Origin: an uncultured Saprospirales bacterium
GTDB lineage: Bacteria > Bacteroidota > Bacteroidia > Chitinophagales > Saprospiraceae
NCBI GenBank assembly: GCA_937864265.1
Contig: CALMIR010000108.1
Span: 1-37,784 of the forward strand
Direction: 5' to 3'
DNA: 37,784 bases
The translations under genes were made by a program, and so were the position numbers. The notes below the pieces were generated by a model. The model saw only the letters and a list, made by a program, of their open reading frames with translations. It did no database searches and was not told the origin of the DNA. Below are positions 9,236-18,176 of this stretch, one piece after another. Positions within the stretch are counted from its first letter, which is position 1, and each line of letters begins with the position of its first letter.

Positions 9236-9306
9236 CGGGGCTTTTTTCAAAAGGGCCCTACAACTGGTTTTTAGGTGACTTAAAAGACGAATAAACTGTA
9301 CGCATC

Positions 9307-9729
9307 ATGTTACAGCCAAAAAGGACTAAATACCGCAAACAGCAAAAAGGGAGAAACAAAGGAATTGCCCATAAAGGCAACACCGTTGATTTCGGCTCTT
9401 TCGGTTTGAAAGCTACTACTGGGGGTCGGATTACCAACCGCCAAATTGAAGCGGCGCGTATTGCGATGACCCGTTATATGAAACGGGAGGGTAAAGTGTG
9501 GATTCGTATCTTTCCAGATAAACCCATTACCAAAAAACCTCAAGAGGTTCGTATGGGTAAGGGTAAAGGAGCACTTGACCATTGGGTAGCTTTGGTACAG
9601 CCCGGTCGTATCATGTTTGAACTCGACGGGGTGCCTTCAAGCGTAGCCTATGAGGCTTTGCGTTTGGCCGCTCAAAAGTTACCCGTTTTGACGAGGATTG
9701 CGACTCGCCCAGACTATGTTGAACAATAA
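9307..9729 (+). CDS. rplP: 50S ribosomal protein L16
   Basis: A 140-residue L16, which contacts A-site tRNA and is a late assembly protein. It begins [19 protein letters not shown] and shows [40 protein letters not shown] and the C-terminal [11 protein letters not shown]. It follows a 187-base spacer with hairpins and a promoter box, so it probably opens a new transcription unit. rpmC follows closely. Confidence 0.98.
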   Translation: MLQPKRTKYRKQQKGRNKGIAHKGNTVDFGSFGLKATTGGRITNRQIEAARIAMTRYMKREGKVWIRIFPDKPITKKPQEVRMGKGKGALDHWVALVQPGRIMFELDGVPSSVAYEALRLAAQKLPVLTRIATRPDYVEQ

Positions 9730-9759
9730 TATCATTGACCTCTAATAATCGTTTTGGCA

Positions 9760-10020
9760 ATGGCTTCAAAAAAATATTTAGAACTTCAGGACTTTTCAGA
9801 CGACGATCTGAAAAGTGAGTTGGCTGGCACAGAGGCACAATATCAGAATCTGAAGTTCGACCATGCTATCAAGGGTTTGGATAATCCATTGGTTTTGCGT
9901 GAAATACGTCGTGATATCGCTCGTTTGCAAACGGAAATCCGCCGTCGCGAAATCAGCAAATTTTCTGCTGAAGACTTGGCGAACCGTACCAAAATTCGGG
10001 CAAGAAGAAGACGTCAATAA
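9760..10020 (+). CDS. rpmC: 50S ribosomal protein L29
   Basis: An L29 of 86 residues using the ATG at 9760 (MASKKYLELQDFSDDDL). A TTG two codons upstream is in frame but less likely. The two-helix hairpin is visible (LKSELAGTEAQYQNLKFDHAIKG and NPLVLREIRRDIARLQTEIRRRE). The C-terminus (about 68-86, ANRTKIRARRRRQ) is a basic extension beyond the 63-residue E. coli protein. Standard position between rplP and rpsQ. Confidence 0.94.
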   Translation: MASKKYLELQDFSDDDLKSELAGTEAQYQNLKFDHAIKGLDNPLVLREIRRDIARLQTEIRRREISKFSAEDLANRTKIRARRRRQ

Positions 10021-10054
10021 TAATCAACTGCAAGCTTTATAAACAGGCAGCATA

Positions 10055-10315
10055 ATGTCAGAAGAAAGAAATCTCAGGAAGCAGCGGGTAGGTGTGGTGA
10101 CCAGCAACAAAATGGACAAAACTATAGCAGTTTCTGTAGAACGTAAACTGCGTCACCCAATCTATGGAAAGTTCGTAAAAAAGACGAAAAAGTTTTTTGC
10201 TCATGATGAGCAAAACTCCTGCAATATTGGCGATGTCGTTCGCATCATGGAAACGCGTCCAATGAGCAAATTGAAGCGTTGGCGCGTAGTGGAAATAGTA
10301 GAAAAAGCGAAGTAA
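10055..10315 (+). CDS. rpsQ: 30S ribosomal protein S17
   Basis: An 86-residue S17, an early 30S assembly protein with an OB fold. [23 protein letters not shown] and the loop [22 protein letters not shown] are typical, as is the end [21 protein letters not shown]. It follows rpmC by 34 bases and precedes rplN by 73. Confidence 0.97.
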   Translation: MSEERNLRKQRVGVVTSNKMDKTIAVSVERKLRHPIYGKFVKKTKKFFAHDEQNSCNIGDVVRIMETRPMSKLKRWRVVEIVEKAK

Positions 10316-10388
10316 TTTCAAATAGGCGAGACCGGAGTTCAACGATAAGTCAACTTCATCTCCCTGGAAATGCAAAAATAATTCAGCG

Positions 10389-10754
10389 ATGATTCAGCAA
10401 GAGTCCAGATTAAGAGTAGCGGATAACAGCGGCGCCAAAGAGGTGTTGTGTATTCGCGTCTTGGGAGGGTCCAAGCGCCGTTATGCTTCCCTCGGCGACA
10501 AGATTGTGGTAGCCGTTAAGGATGCCTCGCCGGGTGGCATCAAAAAAGGCTCTGTTTCTAAAGCGGTAATCGTTAGAACCAAAAAAGAGGTGCGCCGCCG
10601 CGATGGTTCTTACATCCGATTTGACGACAATGCTGTTGTTTTGCTCAATAATGCGGATGAGCCAAGGGGAACCCGTATTTTCGGCCCGGTAGCCCGTGAG
10701 TTGCGTGAAAAAGATTATATGCGTATCGTTTCTCTAGCTCCTGAGGTGCTTTAA
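10389..10754 (+). CDS. rplN: 50S ribosomal protein L14
   Basis: A 121-residue L14, an inter-subunit bridge protein and the binding site of the silencing factor RsfS in other bacteria. [19 protein letters not shown] and the [22 protein letters not shown] segment are diagnostic. [28 protein letters not shown] completes the fold. Nothing unusual. Confidence 0.98.
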   Translation: MIQQESRLRVADNSGAKEVLCIRVLGGSKRRYASLGDKIVVAVKDASPGGIKKGSVSKAVIVRTKKEVRRRDGSYIRFDDNAVVLLNNADEPRGTRIFGPVARELREKDYMRIVSLAPEVL

Positions 10755-10788
10755 CAATTGACAGAAGCGATTTCAACTTATAAACAAA

Positions 10789-11142
10789 ATGGTAAATAAA
10801 GCTAATCAGCAGAAACGGTTTCTTCCCAAGCTGAAGATCAAGAAAGGCGACAAAGTCGTCGTGATTGCCGGTGCTTACAAAGATCGCGACCGGGTTCGGG
10901 AAGTACTCGAAGTGTTTCCTGAGAAGAACAGAGCAATTGTAGAGGACGTGAACATCGTGAAAAAGCACATGCGCCCGACTCAGGATGCTCCGGGAGGTAT
11001 CAATGAGATGCCTGCGCCTATACACATCTCCAACTTGATGTTGGTAGATCCCAAAACAGGCAAGCCTACTCGTGTAGGAAGAAAAGAGGTGGACGGCAAA
11101 TTGGCCCGTTTTTCAAAAAAATCTGGTGAAATCATCAAATAA
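10789..11142 (+). CDS. rplX: 50S ribosomal protein L24
   Basis: A 117-residue L24, an assembly initiator near the tunnel exit. It has the KOW motif region ([21 protein letters not shown]) and [19 protein letters not shown] followed by the C-terminal [15 protein letters not shown]. The TAA stop and the ATG of rplE share one base (TAATG), so the two are probably translationally coupled. Confidence 0.97.
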   Translation: MVNKANQQKRFLPKLKIKKGDKVVVIAGAYKDRDRVREVLEVFPEKNRAIVEDVNIVKKHMRPTQDAPGGINEMPAPIHISNLMLVDPKTGKPTRVGRKEVDGKLARFSKKSGEIIK

Positions 11143-11699
11143 TGAACTACTATCCTAGACTCAAAAAGAAATACACAGAGGAAGTTGTTTCCGCTTTGAT
11201 GGAGCAGTTTCAGTACAAGTCCATCATGCAAGTGCCACGCTTGGAAAAGATTTGCATCAACCAAGGGGTAGGTGAAGCGACTCAGGATAAGAAGTTGGTG
11301 GAAAACGCCTTAACTGAGGTAACTACGATTGCAGGACAAAAGGCAGTTCCTACCAAAGCTAAAAAATCTGTGTCTAACTTTAAATTGCGCGAAAACATGG
11401 TCATCGGTGCCCGTGTAACGCTGCGCGATTGGAAAATGTATGAGTTCCTGGATCGCTTGATCTCTGTGGCGCTGCCACGTGTACGCGATTTCAGAGGAAT
11501 CAACGATAAAAGTTTTGATGGCAGGGGAAATTACTCTATGGGGATTACCGAACAGATTATTTTTCCCGAAATAGACATCGATAAGGTAAACAAGATTACC
11601 GGCATGGACATCACCTTCGTAACAACAGCTAATACAGATGCGGAGGCATTGGCTTTGCTGAAATTGCTGGGTTTACCGTTTAAAAATCAGAGAAACTAA
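11142..11699 (+). CDS. rplE: 50S ribosomal protein L5
   Basis: A 185-residue L5, which binds 5S rRNA and contacts P-site tRNA. It begins [20 protein letters not shown] and has [38 protein letters not shown] and [19 protein letters not shown]. The start overlaps the rplX stop by one base. The stop is five bases ahead of rpsN. Confidence 0.98.
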   Translation: MNYYPRLKKKYTEEVVSALMEQFQYKSIMQVPRLEKICINQGVGEATQDKKLVENALTEVTTIAGQKAVPTKAKKSVSNFKLRENMVIGARVTLRDWKMYEFLDRLISVALPRVRDFRGINDKSFDGRGNYSMGITEQIIFPEIDIDKVNKITGMDITFVTTANTDAEALALLKLLGLPFKNQRN

Positions 11700-11704
11700 G
11701 AGCA

Positions 11705-11974
11705 ATGGCTAAAAAATCCGTTATAGCACGCGAAAAGAAAAGGGCAAGAATGGTTGCCAAGTACGCCGAGCGTCGCAAACAATTGAAGGAAGATGGGCTT
11801 TGGGATGAGTTGGACAAATTGCCCCGCAACTCCAGCCCCATTCGCTTGCACAACCGCTGCCAATTGACTGGCCGTCCGAAAGGATACATGCGCCAGTTCG
11901 GCATCTGCCGGGTTAAATTCCGCCAAATGGCTTTGGATGGTAAAATACCGGGCATAACCAAAGCGAGCTGGTAA
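11705..11974 (+). CDS. rpsN: 30S ribosomal protein S14 (zinc-free type)
   Basis: An 89-residue S14, a 30S head protein. The C-terminal motif [20 protein letters not shown] is typical, and the CxxC...CxxC zinc ribbon of the short 61-residue form is absent. This is therefore the long, zinc-independent type. It starts five bases after the rplE stop, so the pair is probably coupled. A 96-base spacer without a clear promoter follows before rpsH. Confidence 0.97.
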   Translation: MAKKSVIAREKKRARMVAKYAERRKQLKEDGLWDELDKLPRNSSPIRLHNRCQLTGRPKGYMRQFGICRVKFRQMALDGKIPGITKASW

Positions 11975-12070
11975 TTTTTCCGCTTCGCTGCGATTGATAT
12001 TTTTAACAATTTTGGCGTTTCAGCAAGGTAGCCATAAACCTCGCGAAACATTTTTCATAACAATTTCAAA

Positions 12071-12481
12071 ATGGCAGTTACAGATCCAATAGCAGATTAT
12101 CTGACCAGGATTCGCAATGCTCAACAAGCTGGTCACCGCATCGTAGAAATTCCCGCTTCTAACCTCAAGAAGCACATCACAGAAATTCTGTACGATCAAG
12201 GGTATATCCTCAAATACAAGTTTGAAGAAGGCACCGGGAAAGGAAAGCAAGGCTTGATCAAAATCGCCTTGAAATACGACCCGATGACGCGCAATCCCAT
12301 CATTCGTGAATTGGGTAGGATCAGCAAGCCAGGTTTGCGCAAGTATGCTAAAGCCGGTGAAATCCCCCGCATCATCAATGGTTTGGGTATCTGTATCGTT
12401 TCCACTTCGAGAGGACTGATGACAGATAAGCAAGCTCGTGAAGCCCACGTTGGCGGTGAGCTTTTGTGTTATGTTTATTAA
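12071..12481 (+). CDS. rpsH: 30S ribosomal protein S8
   Basis: A 136-residue S8, a primary 16S rRNA binder and the autogenous repressor of the spc operon in E. coli. [22 protein letters not shown] and the C-terminal [20 protein letters not shown] are diagnostic. An S8-type repressor site on the mRNA, at rplE in E. coli, was not recognised by eye here. Confidence 0.98.
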   Translation: MAVTDPIADYLTRIRNAQQAGHRIVEIPASNLKKHITEILYDQGYILKYKFEEGTGKGKQGLIKIALKYDPMTRNPIIRELGRISKPGLRKYAKAGEIPRIINGLGICIVSTSRGLMTDKQAREAHVGGELLCYVY

Positions 12482-12505
12482 TCAAACTGAAAAAAATCGA
12501 CAATC

Positions 12506-13063
12506 ATGTCTAGGATAGGAAAAGCTCCGATCGATATTCCTTCTGGCGTCAGTGTAGATGTGAGCAAAGGTAATCTGGTAACCGTAAAGGGGCCTAAGGG
12601 AGAGCTAAAGCAACAAGTTGACAGAGATATTGAGTTGAACATCGAAGATGGTGTGATCAATTTCAAGCGGCCAACAGATCAACCCCGTCACCGCGCCATG
12701 CACGGCTTATACCGCGCATTGGTAAACAACATGATACAAGGGGTATCAAACGGCTTTGTAAAAGAAATGGAATTGGTCGGTGTGGGTTATCGTGTTAATA
12801 ACAATGGTCAACTATTGGAATTGACCCTTGGATATTCTCACCCCATTCTTTTTGCCATTCCTGATGAGGTTAAGCTGAGTACGGCTACGGAAAAAGGTAA
12901 AAACCCGAGTATCCGATTGGAGTCGCACGACAAACAATTGTTGGGGCAGGTGGCTGCCAAAATTCGTTCTTTCCGCAAGCCTGAACCTTACAAAGGAAAG
13001 GGTATTATTTTCAAAGACGAAATCATTCGCCGTAAAGCAGGTAAAACTGCGGGTAAAAAATAA
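12506..13063 (+). CDS. rplF: 50S ribosomal protein L6
   Basis: A 185-residue L6, near the factor-binding site of the 50S. It opens MSRIGKAPIDIPSGVSVDVS and contains two related domains with VTVKGPKGEL and the C-terminal RSFRKPEPYKGKGIIFKDE signature. It starts 24 bases after rpsH. Confidence 0.98.
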   Translation: MSRIGKAPIDIPSGVSVDVSKGNLVTVKGPKGELKQQVDRDIELNIEDGVINFKRPTDQPRHRAMHGLYRALVNNMIQGVSNGFVKEMELVGVGYRVNNNGQLLELTLGYSHPILFAIPDEVKLSTATEKGKNPSIRLESHDKQLLGQVAAKIRSFRKPEPYKGKGIIFKDEIIRRKAGKTAGKK

Positions 13064-13135
13064 TCGTTTTCTTAATGGGCTTTGGGTTAGAGTAAGCTAC
13101 TTTTTCACTAAAGCAAGTTAAAAGAAACAAACAAC

Positions 13136-13489
13136 ATGAAAGTTACAAAAGAACAAAGCAGGAGACGAATCCACTGGCGAATCCGCAAGAAAGTAAATGG
13201 AACGCCTAACCGTCCACGCTTGTGTGTTTTCAGAAGTAATAAATACATCTATTGCCAGCTTATCGACGATGTTGCAGGCCATACCTTGGCTTCCGCTTCT
13301 TCAACGGAAGAACAAGTGCCTAAAAATATCAACAAAGTAGAGCAGGCCAAAATGGTGGGCAAACTGATTGCTGAAAGAGCTAAGGCTGAAAACATCGAAA
13401 CCCTGGTTTTTGACCGTGGTGGTTACCTCTATCACGGACGGGTAAAAGCACTGGCTGACGGCGCCCGCGAAGAAGGACTCAAATTTTAA
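13136..13489 (+). CDS. rplR: 50S ribosomal protein L18
   Basis: A 117-residue L18, a 5S rRNA binder. [21 protein letters not shown], the [35 protein letters not shown] region (in pieces) and the terminal [11 protein letters not shown] are diagnostic. A 72-base spacer separates it from rplF. Confidence 0.97.
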   Translation: MKVTKEQSRRRIHWRIRKKVNGTPNRPRLCVFRSNKYIYCQLIDDVAGHTLASASSTEEQVPKNINKVEQAKMVGKLIAERAKAENIETLVFDRGGYLYHGRVKALADGAREEGLKF

Positions 13490-13511
13490 TCAATTCATAA
13501 GCTGATTTGTA

Positions 13512-14036
13512 ATGGCTAATGCTAATAAAGGTGCAAGCAGGGTAAAACCTGCTGAAACAGAATTAAAAGAAAAGCTGGTTAACCTCAATCGGGTAGCTAA
13601 AGTTACCAAAGGTGGTCGTACATTTAGCTTTGCGGCAATCGTCGTTGTTGGGGATGGTAACGGAACAGTAGGGCACGGTTTGGGTAAAGCCCGCGATGTA
13701 TCAGAAGCTATTTCCAAAGCAGTGGACGATGCCAAAAAGAACCTGATTCGCGTTCCAATCTATAAAGGAACTATTCCGCATGAGCAAAAAGGCAAATTCA
13801 GCGCTGGCCGTGTTTTGATCAAGCCAGCTTCTGATGGTACTGGTGTGATTGCAGGAGGTGCTATGCGTGCCGTGCTCGAAATAGCAGGCGTACACAACGT
13901 ATTGGCCAAGTCTATGGGCTCTTCCAATCCCCACAACGTAGTAAAAGCAACCATCGATGCTTTGTCTAAGTTGAGAGAGCCGGGAGAAATTGCCCGACAG
14001 CGCACCCTGACGAAAGAAAAGTTATTTCAAGGATAA
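13512..14036 (+). CDS. rpsE: 30S ribosomal protein S5
   Basis: A 174-residue S5, involved in decoding fidelity and mRNA entry. [20 protein letters not shown] and [20 protein letters not shown] form the double-stranded-RNA-binding-like domain, and [20 protein letters not shown] the C-terminal domain. The spacing to rpmD is 36 bases when rpmD begins at 14073. Confidence 0.98.
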   Translation: MANANKGASRVKPAETELKEKLVNLNRVAKVTKGGRTFSFAAIVVVGDGNGTVGHGLGKARDVSEAISKAVDDAKKNLIRVPIYKGTIPHEQKGKFSAGRVLIKPASDGTGVIAGGAMRAVLEIAGVHNVLAKSMGSSNPHNVVKATIDALSKLREPGEIARQRTLTKEKLFQG

Positions 14037-14072
14037 TTGATGTCCTCTGGGGTATCATACAATATCGAAGCA

Positions 14073-14258
14073 ATGGGTAAGATAAAAATAACTCAGGTAA
14101 GGAGTACCATTGACCAATCGAAAAGACAGAAAGAGACGGTCAAGGCTTTGGGACTTCGCAAGATTCGTCACACGGTCGAACACGAAGCAACCCCCCAAAT
14201 ATTGGGAATGGTCAAAAAAGTGGAACACCTGGTAAAAGTGGAACAAGTTGAGGGTTAA
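14073..14258 (+). CDS. rpmD: 50S ribosomal protein L30
   Basis: L30 starting at ATG 14073 with MGKIKITQVRSTIDQSKRQK, giving 61 residues, the usual size. The frame is open back to the rpsE stop (an ATG at 14040 is also possible), but the extra residues are not family-like. LGLRKIRHTVEHEATPQILG is the signature region. The next gene, rplO, is 80 bases downstream. Confidence 0.95.
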   Translation: MGKIKITQVRSTIDQSKRQKETVKALGLRKIRHTVEHEATPQILGMVKKVEHLVKVEQVEG

Positions 14259-14290
14259 AAATCCCTTCCACGAATTGACAGCATTTTTCG

Positions 14291-14298
14291 TATTTTTG
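14291..14298 (+). promoter_or_regulatory. possible -7 box upstream of rplO
   Basis: TATTTTTG fits TAnnTTTG, but the nearest upstream TTG (14275-14277) leaves only 13 bases, shorter than the usual 17-20. The region is also framed by CCTTCC (14264-14269) and GGAAGG (14301-14306), which could pair. A weak internal promoter for rplO-secY is possible. Confidence 0.35.
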
Positions 14299-14338
14299 CC
14301 GGAAGGCGTCATTATTGAGCTGAAAATTAAACAACATA

Positions 14339-14788
14339 ATGGAACTGCATAGCTTAAAACCGGCTCAGGGTTCAGTGAAGAATAGAAAGCGCATCGCTAG
14401 AGGTGTGGGTTCTGGTCACGGAAGAACAGCAACCCGGGGACATAAGGGGGATAAGGCTCGCTCAGGTAGCAAGCTGAAGCGCCACTTCGAAGGTGGTCAA
14501 ATGCCCCTTCAGATGCGTTTGCCCAAGCGTGGCTTTAAGAGCCGCAATCGGGTAGAATATGTGCCCATTAACCTGGCACGACTACAAGAAATTGCGGATA
14601 AGTTCGGATTGCAAACCATTAACCTGGAAGCACTGACCACCAACAATATCGTCAACAAAGGCGATCGGGTCAAAATTTTGGGTAACGGCGAACTGAACGC
14701 CAAACTAACCGTGGAGGCACACGCTTGCTCAGCAACAGCTCGCGAAGCCATCGAAGCACAAGGAGGATCTCTTAGCCTAGTCGAGTAA
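14339..14788 (+). CDS. rplO: 50S ribosomal protein L15
   Basis: A 149-residue L15, a late assembly protein of the 50S. MELHSLKPAQGSVKNRKRIA, the Gly-rich GRGVGSGHGRTATRGHKG-like segment (ARGVGSGHGRTATRGHKGDK) and FEGGQMPLQMRLPKRGF are diagnostic. It ends ten bases before secY, the usual close pairing. Confidence 0.98.
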   Translation: MELHSLKPAQGSVKNRKRIARGVGSGHGRTATRGHKGDKARSGSKLKRHFEGGQMPLQMRLPKRGFKSRNRVEYVPINLARLQEIADKFGLQTINLEALTTNNIVNKGDRVKILGNGELNAKLTVEAHACSATAREAIEAQGGSLSLVE

Positions 14789-14798
14789 ATTTCAAGGT

Positions 14799-16169
14799 AT
14801 GAAAAGGTTTATCACAACCATAAAGAACATTTGGAAGATCAAAGAATTGAGAAACCGCATCCTGTTTACGCTGGTGGTTCTCTTCGTTTATCGCTTTGGA
14901 TCTTTCGTTGTTCTTCCGGGAGTAATCCCCTCCGTATTAGACAACAACGCTCAAGCTGGCTCTGCTAATGACTTGCTGGGCTTGATCAATCTTTTTACGG
15001 GAGGTGCCTTCCAAAATGCAGCAGTTTTTGCTTTGGGTATCATGCCTTACATCACTGCTTCTATCATTATCCAATTGCTGGGCTTTGCTGTGCCTTACTT
15101 CCAGCGCTTGCAGCAAAAAGAAGGCGAATCAGGGCGTAAAAAACTCAACCAAATCACCCGTTTGCTCACGGTAGCGATTACGCTGGTGCAGGGCGGGGGG
15201 TATTTGACCTATATCAGCACCCAAGGCGCGGTTAGCCCAGATATTGCTCCGGGCTTGTTCTGGATTTCTAATATCATCATCTTGTCTGCGGGTACTGTAT
15301 TTGCGATGTGGCTGGGTGAGCGGATTACAGATCGGGGTATTGGCAACGGTGTTTCGCTTTTGATCACCGTGGGTATCATTGCTCGTCTGCCTCAAACTTT
15401 GATATTTGAGTTCCAGTCTCAATTGGAAAATAATGGTCTTTTGATTTTTGTATTGGAAATAGCCGCTCTTTTCTTGGTGGTTATGGCTACCATCCTGATT
15501 GTACAGGGTGTGCGCAAAGTACCCATCCAATTTGCCAAGCGCATGGTGGGTCGTGGCGCCAATGCGATGCCTCAATCAGGCGCGCGAGACTATATTCCAA
15601 TTAAAGTGAATGCATCTGGTGTAATGCCTATTATCTTTGCTCAAGCCCTGATGTTCATTCCTTCTACGATAGCTCAATTTCTGGTGAAAGATGCCAGTAA
15701 TGTAGCTGCCAATCCGGTATTGCGGGCATTGAACGATTTCACGTCCTTGCCTTATAATATTATCTATTTTATCCTGATTGTACTGTTCACCTACATTTAT
15801 ACAGCACTCTTGGTGAATCCACAACAATATGCGGAATACTTGAAGCGCCAAAATGCGTTTATTCCAGGGATAAAACCAGGTAAACCAACAGCCGATTTCA
15901 TTGATACAGTGACTACTCGCATCACATTGCCTGGGTCTATTTTCCTTGGTATTATTGCCATTTTACCCGCTTTTGCTGCGGCATTCGGGGTGAATATTGC
16001 CTTTGCGATGTTCTTTGGCGGTACTTCGTTGCTGATCTTAGTAGCTGTTGTGTTGGATACCTTACAGCAAATAGAGAGCCACTTGCTCATGCGTCGTTAC
16101 GATGGCTTGGTGAAGTCGGGCAAGATTCAAGGACGTAGCCGCATGCAGGGCATAGGCGCCAATATGTAG
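14799..16169 (+). CDS. secY: preprotein translocase subunit SecY
   Basis: A 456-residue SecY, the channel of the Sec translocon in the inner membrane. Ten hydrophobic segments are expected and visible, starting at LRNRILFTLVVLFVYRFGSF with the plug region after it. The conserved PYITASIIIQLL, the long cytoplasmic loop with KRMVGRGANAMPQSGARDYIP, and the C-terminal GLVKSGKIQGRSRM are present. It is the last gene before a 251-base spacer with terminator-like structures. The adk gene that often follows in other bacteria is absent here. Confidence 0.98.
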   Translation: MKRFITTIKNIWKIKELRNRILFTLVVLFVYRFGSFVVLPGVIPSVLDNNAQAGSANDLLGLINLFTGGAFQNAAVFALGIMPYITASIIIQLLGFAVPYFQRLQQKEGESGRKKLNQITRLLTVAITLVQGGGYLTYISTQGAVSPDIAPGLFWISNIIILSAGTVFAMWLGERITDRGIGNGVSLLITVGIIARLPQTLIFEFQSQLENNGLLIFVLEIAALFLVVMATILIVQGVRKVPIQFAKRMVGRGANAMPQSGARDYIPIKVNASGVMPIIFAQALMFIPSTIAQFLVKDASNVAANPVLRALNDFTSLPYNIIYFILIVLFTYIYTALLVNPQQYAEYLKRQNAFIPGIKPGKPTADFIDTVTTRITLPGSIFLGIIAILPAFAAAFGVNIAFAMFFGGTSLLILVAVVLDTLQQIESHLLMRRYDGLVKSGKIQGRSRMQGIGANM

Positions 16170-16174
16170 CAAAA

Positions 16175-16320
16175 AGATCTTTGGCAAGGATCTGGTGCTG
16201 TAAAAGCATAATAGCAACGCATTTTCTGGCCATACCAGATAGCGTGCGTATATATAAGACGCGAAACGACTGGATCATCTGATCGTTTCGCGTTAGCTGT
16301 GTAAAGACAGACATTTTTTT
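16175..16320 (+). terminator. multi-hairpin terminator region after secY
   Basis: Three stems lie in order: AGATCTTTG (16175-16183) with CAAGGATCT (16185-16193); TCTGG-CCATA-CCAGA near 16225-16239; and ACGCGAAACGA (16259-16269) with TCGTTTCGCGT (16283-16293), a perfect 11-pair stem. The last is followed at a distance by a small CTGT/ACAG hairpin and seven Ts at 16314-16320. The run is consistent with transcript termination between secY and map; the exact stop is uncertain. Confidence 0.55.
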
Positions 16321-16397
16321 AACGGTAACAACAGAGGATAAACAAGTTCCTATTACCCGATTCGATCGGAAACAAAGCTAGTTTATCAGTAGTTCAT

Positions 16398-16405
16398 TAC
16401 CTTTT
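16398..16405 (+). promoter_or_regulatory. possible -7 box for map
   Basis: TACCTTTT differs from TAnnTTTG only at the last base and lies 15 bases before the map ATG. No TTG is seen at the expected upstream distance. It would give map its own start after the secY terminator region. Confidence 0.35.
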
Positions 16406-16420
16406 AACCTCCGTTTCGGA

Positions 16421-17245
16421 ATGATTTTCTATAAAACAGCAGAGGAAATCGAACTCATCAGGCAAAGTTGCTTATTGGTTTGTAAAACGCTAGCTCATGT
16501 GGGAAGCATCATCCGACCCGGAATTAGCGGTGCGGAAATCGACAAGGCAGCAGAAGAGCTGATTCGCGACCACAACGCTAAGCCGGCCTTCAAAGGTTAC
16601 AAAGGTACTTTCCCCGCTACGCTTTGCGTATCTGTGAACGAACAGGTGGTACACGGAATTCCCACCAGTAAACAAATCTTCAGAGATGGGGATGTCGTTT
16701 CTGTGGATTGTGGTGTTTTGATGAACGGGTTTTATGGAGATTCTGCCTATACCTTTGCGATAGGAAAAGTGGATGAAAAGATACTGGGGTTGTTGCGGGT
16801 AACCAATGCTTCTTTATACAAAGCTATAGAAGCAGCAACAGCCGGCAATCGCTTGGGAGACATTGGGTTCGCTATTCAGCAATACGCCGAGCGCAAATAT
16901 GGCCATGGTGTGGTGCGCGAACTGGTGGGACACGGGATTGGCCGAGAGTTGCATGAAGAACCAGAAGTACCCAACTTTGGAAAACGAGGCAAAGGACTTT
17001 TGCTGAAACCCGGATTGGTGATGGCCATCGAGCCGATGATTAATCTGGGAAAAAAGGAAGTGCTCACTTCAAAAGATGGTTGGACGGTTTTTGCAAAAGA
17101 CCGCAAACCTTCTGCCCATTTTGAGCACACAATCGCTATTCGCAAAGGCCCTGCTGACGTACTTTCCGATCACAGTATGATTGAAAAAGCGATTCAAAAC
17201 AATAAGGAGCTAAGCACCCTGGCCGTGCCTGCATTAGCTGTTTAG
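16421..17245 (+). CDS. map: type I methionine aminopeptidase
   Basis: A 274-residue MetAP, which removes the initiator methionine from nascent proteins in the cytoplasm. The pita-bread fold is recognisable. The metal ligands fall in VDCGVLMNGFYGDSAYTF (two Asp), GHGIG (His), AIEPMI (Glu) and FEHTIAI (Glu). The end, after IRKGPADVLSDHSMIEKAIQ, is a short extension of about 20 residues beyond the E. coli enzyme. The neighbourhood secY-map-infA is the normal place. It has its own candidate promoter and a terminator region upstream. Confidence 0.96.
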   Translation: MIFYKTAEEIELIRQSCLLVCKTLAHVGSIIRPGISGAEIDKAAEELIRDHNAKPAFKGYKGTFPATLCVSVNEQVVHGIPTSKQIFRDGDVVSVDCGVLMNGFYGDSAYTFAIGKVDEKILGLLRVTNASLYKAIEAATAGNRLGDIGFAIQQYAERKYGHGVVRELVGHGIGRELHEEPEVPNFGKRGKGLLLKPGLVMAIEPMINLGKKEVLTSKDGWTVFAKDRKPSAHFEHTIAIRKGPADVLSDHSMIEKAIQNNKELSTLAVPALAV

Positions 17246-17307
17246 TTTTTGCAAACTACAAAAGGGGATTTTTTTTTAGATAAGGATGGAAATTAGCAAA
17301 AAAACCT

Positions 17308-17315
17308 TATCTTTG
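17308..17315 (+). promoter_or_regulatory. promoter -7 box for infA
   Basis: TATCTTTG fits TAnnTTTG exactly and lies 18 bases before the infA ATG, so the leader would be about ten bases. No upstream TTG is seen. The box lies inside the longer open frame that starts at 17286, which argues for the ATG at 17334 as the infA start. Confidence 0.6.
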
Positions 17316-17333
17316 CACTCCGAAATTCACAAT

Positions 17334-17552
17334 ATGGCAAAAAAGAATCTGATTAAACAAGACGGTATCATTTTAGAAGCACTATCAAATGCAATGTTTC
17401 GGGTACGTCTGGAAAACGATCATCAGATTATAGCCACTATTTCTGGCAAGATGCGCATGAATTACATCCGCATTCTTCCAGGTGATAAAGTGGCGGTAGA
17501 AATGTCGCCTTATGATCTTTCGCGGGGAAGGATTATTTATCGCTACAAATAA
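17334..17552 (+). CDS. infA: translation initiation factor IF-1
   Basis: A 72-residue IF-1 starting at ATG 17334 ([22 protein letters not shown] in pieces), the standard bacterial length. It has an S1/OB fold that binds the A site of the 30S during initiation. [41 protein letters not shown], split across its strands, matches the family, and it ends GRIIYRYK. The frame is open 16 codons further upstream, but that part contains the promoter box. rpmJ follows after 23 bases. Confidence 0.96.
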   Translation: MAKKNLIKQDGIILEALSNAMFRVRLENDHQIIATISGKMRMNYIRILPGDKVAVEMSPYDLSRGRIIYRYK

Positions 17553-17575
17553 CAAACTGGAAAAAAATACTTGTC

Positions 17576-17692
17576 ATGAAAGTCAGAGCATCCGTCAAGA
17601 AAAGAACAGCCGATTGTAAAATCGTGCGGCGGAAAGGGAAGGTGTACATCATCAACAAGAAAAATCCGAAACTAAAACAACGCCAGGGTTAA
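17576..17692 (+). CDS. rpmJ: 50S ribosomal protein L36 (zinc-free type)
   Basis: A 38-residue L36, the smallest ribosomal protein, read directly from the ATG at 17576: [20 protein letters not shown], then [18 protein letters not shown] and TAA. Only one cysteine (C14) remains of the usual zinc-binding Cys3-His set, so this is the zinc-independent form. It sits between infA and rpsM, as in other Bacteroidota. Confidence 0.95.
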   Translation: MKVRASVKKRTADCKIVRRKGKVYIINKKNPKLKQRQG

Positions 17693-17728
17693 TACCCAGG
17701 GTTGCCAAAATTTTAAACAAAGAGAACA

Positions 17729-18106
17729 ATGGCTCGTATAGCAGGTGTCGATTTACCTAAGAACAAGCGTGGCATAATTGGCCTTACTTATATTTATGGC
17801 ATAGGCCGTTCCAGAGCATCCAAAATTTTGGAGGAATCGGGGATTGATGAGAACATCAAAGTGGTAGATTGGACGGATGACCACGTTCGGGCTATCACGG
17901 CTATTATCACCGGTGAGCTGAAGGTAGAAGGTGAATTGCGTTCCGAAGTGCAGCTCAATATCAAGCGCTTGATGGACATTGGTTGTTATCGCGGTATCCG
18001 CCACCGTAAGGGCTTGCCCTTACGCGGGCAGCGCACCCGCACCAACGCCCGTACCCGTAAAGGTAAGCGCAAAACAGTTGCCAATAAGAAAAAAGCGACT
18101 AAGTAA
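17729..18106 (+). CDS. rpsM: 30S ribosomal protein S13
   Basis: A 125-residue S13, which makes bridges to the 50S and contacts P-site tRNA through its tail. [20 protein letters not shown], the helix-turn-helix-like [17 protein letters not shown], and the C-terminal [20 protein letters not shown] are diagnostic. The basic tail ends [15 protein letters not shown]. It is the first gene of the alpha-type block. Confidence 0.98.
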   Translation: MARIAGVDLPKNKRGIIGLTYIYGIGRSRASKILEESGIDENIKVVDWTDDHVRAITAIITGELKVEGELRSEVQLNIKRLMDIGCYRGIRHRKGLPLRGQRTRTNARTRKGKRKTVANKKKATK

Positions 18107-18117
18107 TAATTGGATGG

Positions 18118-18136
18118 CTTGTATCCTGGATACAAG
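18118..18136. promoter_or_regulatory. 19-base perfect palindrome between rpsM and rpsK
   Basis: CTTGTATCC-T-GGATACAAG is perfectly symmetric about a single T. As RNA it would need an apex of several bases, leaving about seven pairs. As DNA it resembles an operator. It lies 11 bases after the rpsM stop. There is no T tract, so it is not a terminator. Function unknown. Confidence 0.5.
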
Positions 18137-18176
18137 TATTCACTTTGCTTCATATTTCCTAAACTGATTCCGCAAA

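Noticed and set aside
17286-17333. Longer N-terminus for IF-1
   Set aside because: This stretch contains the TATCTTTG promoter box, and IF-1 is 72 residues from 17334.
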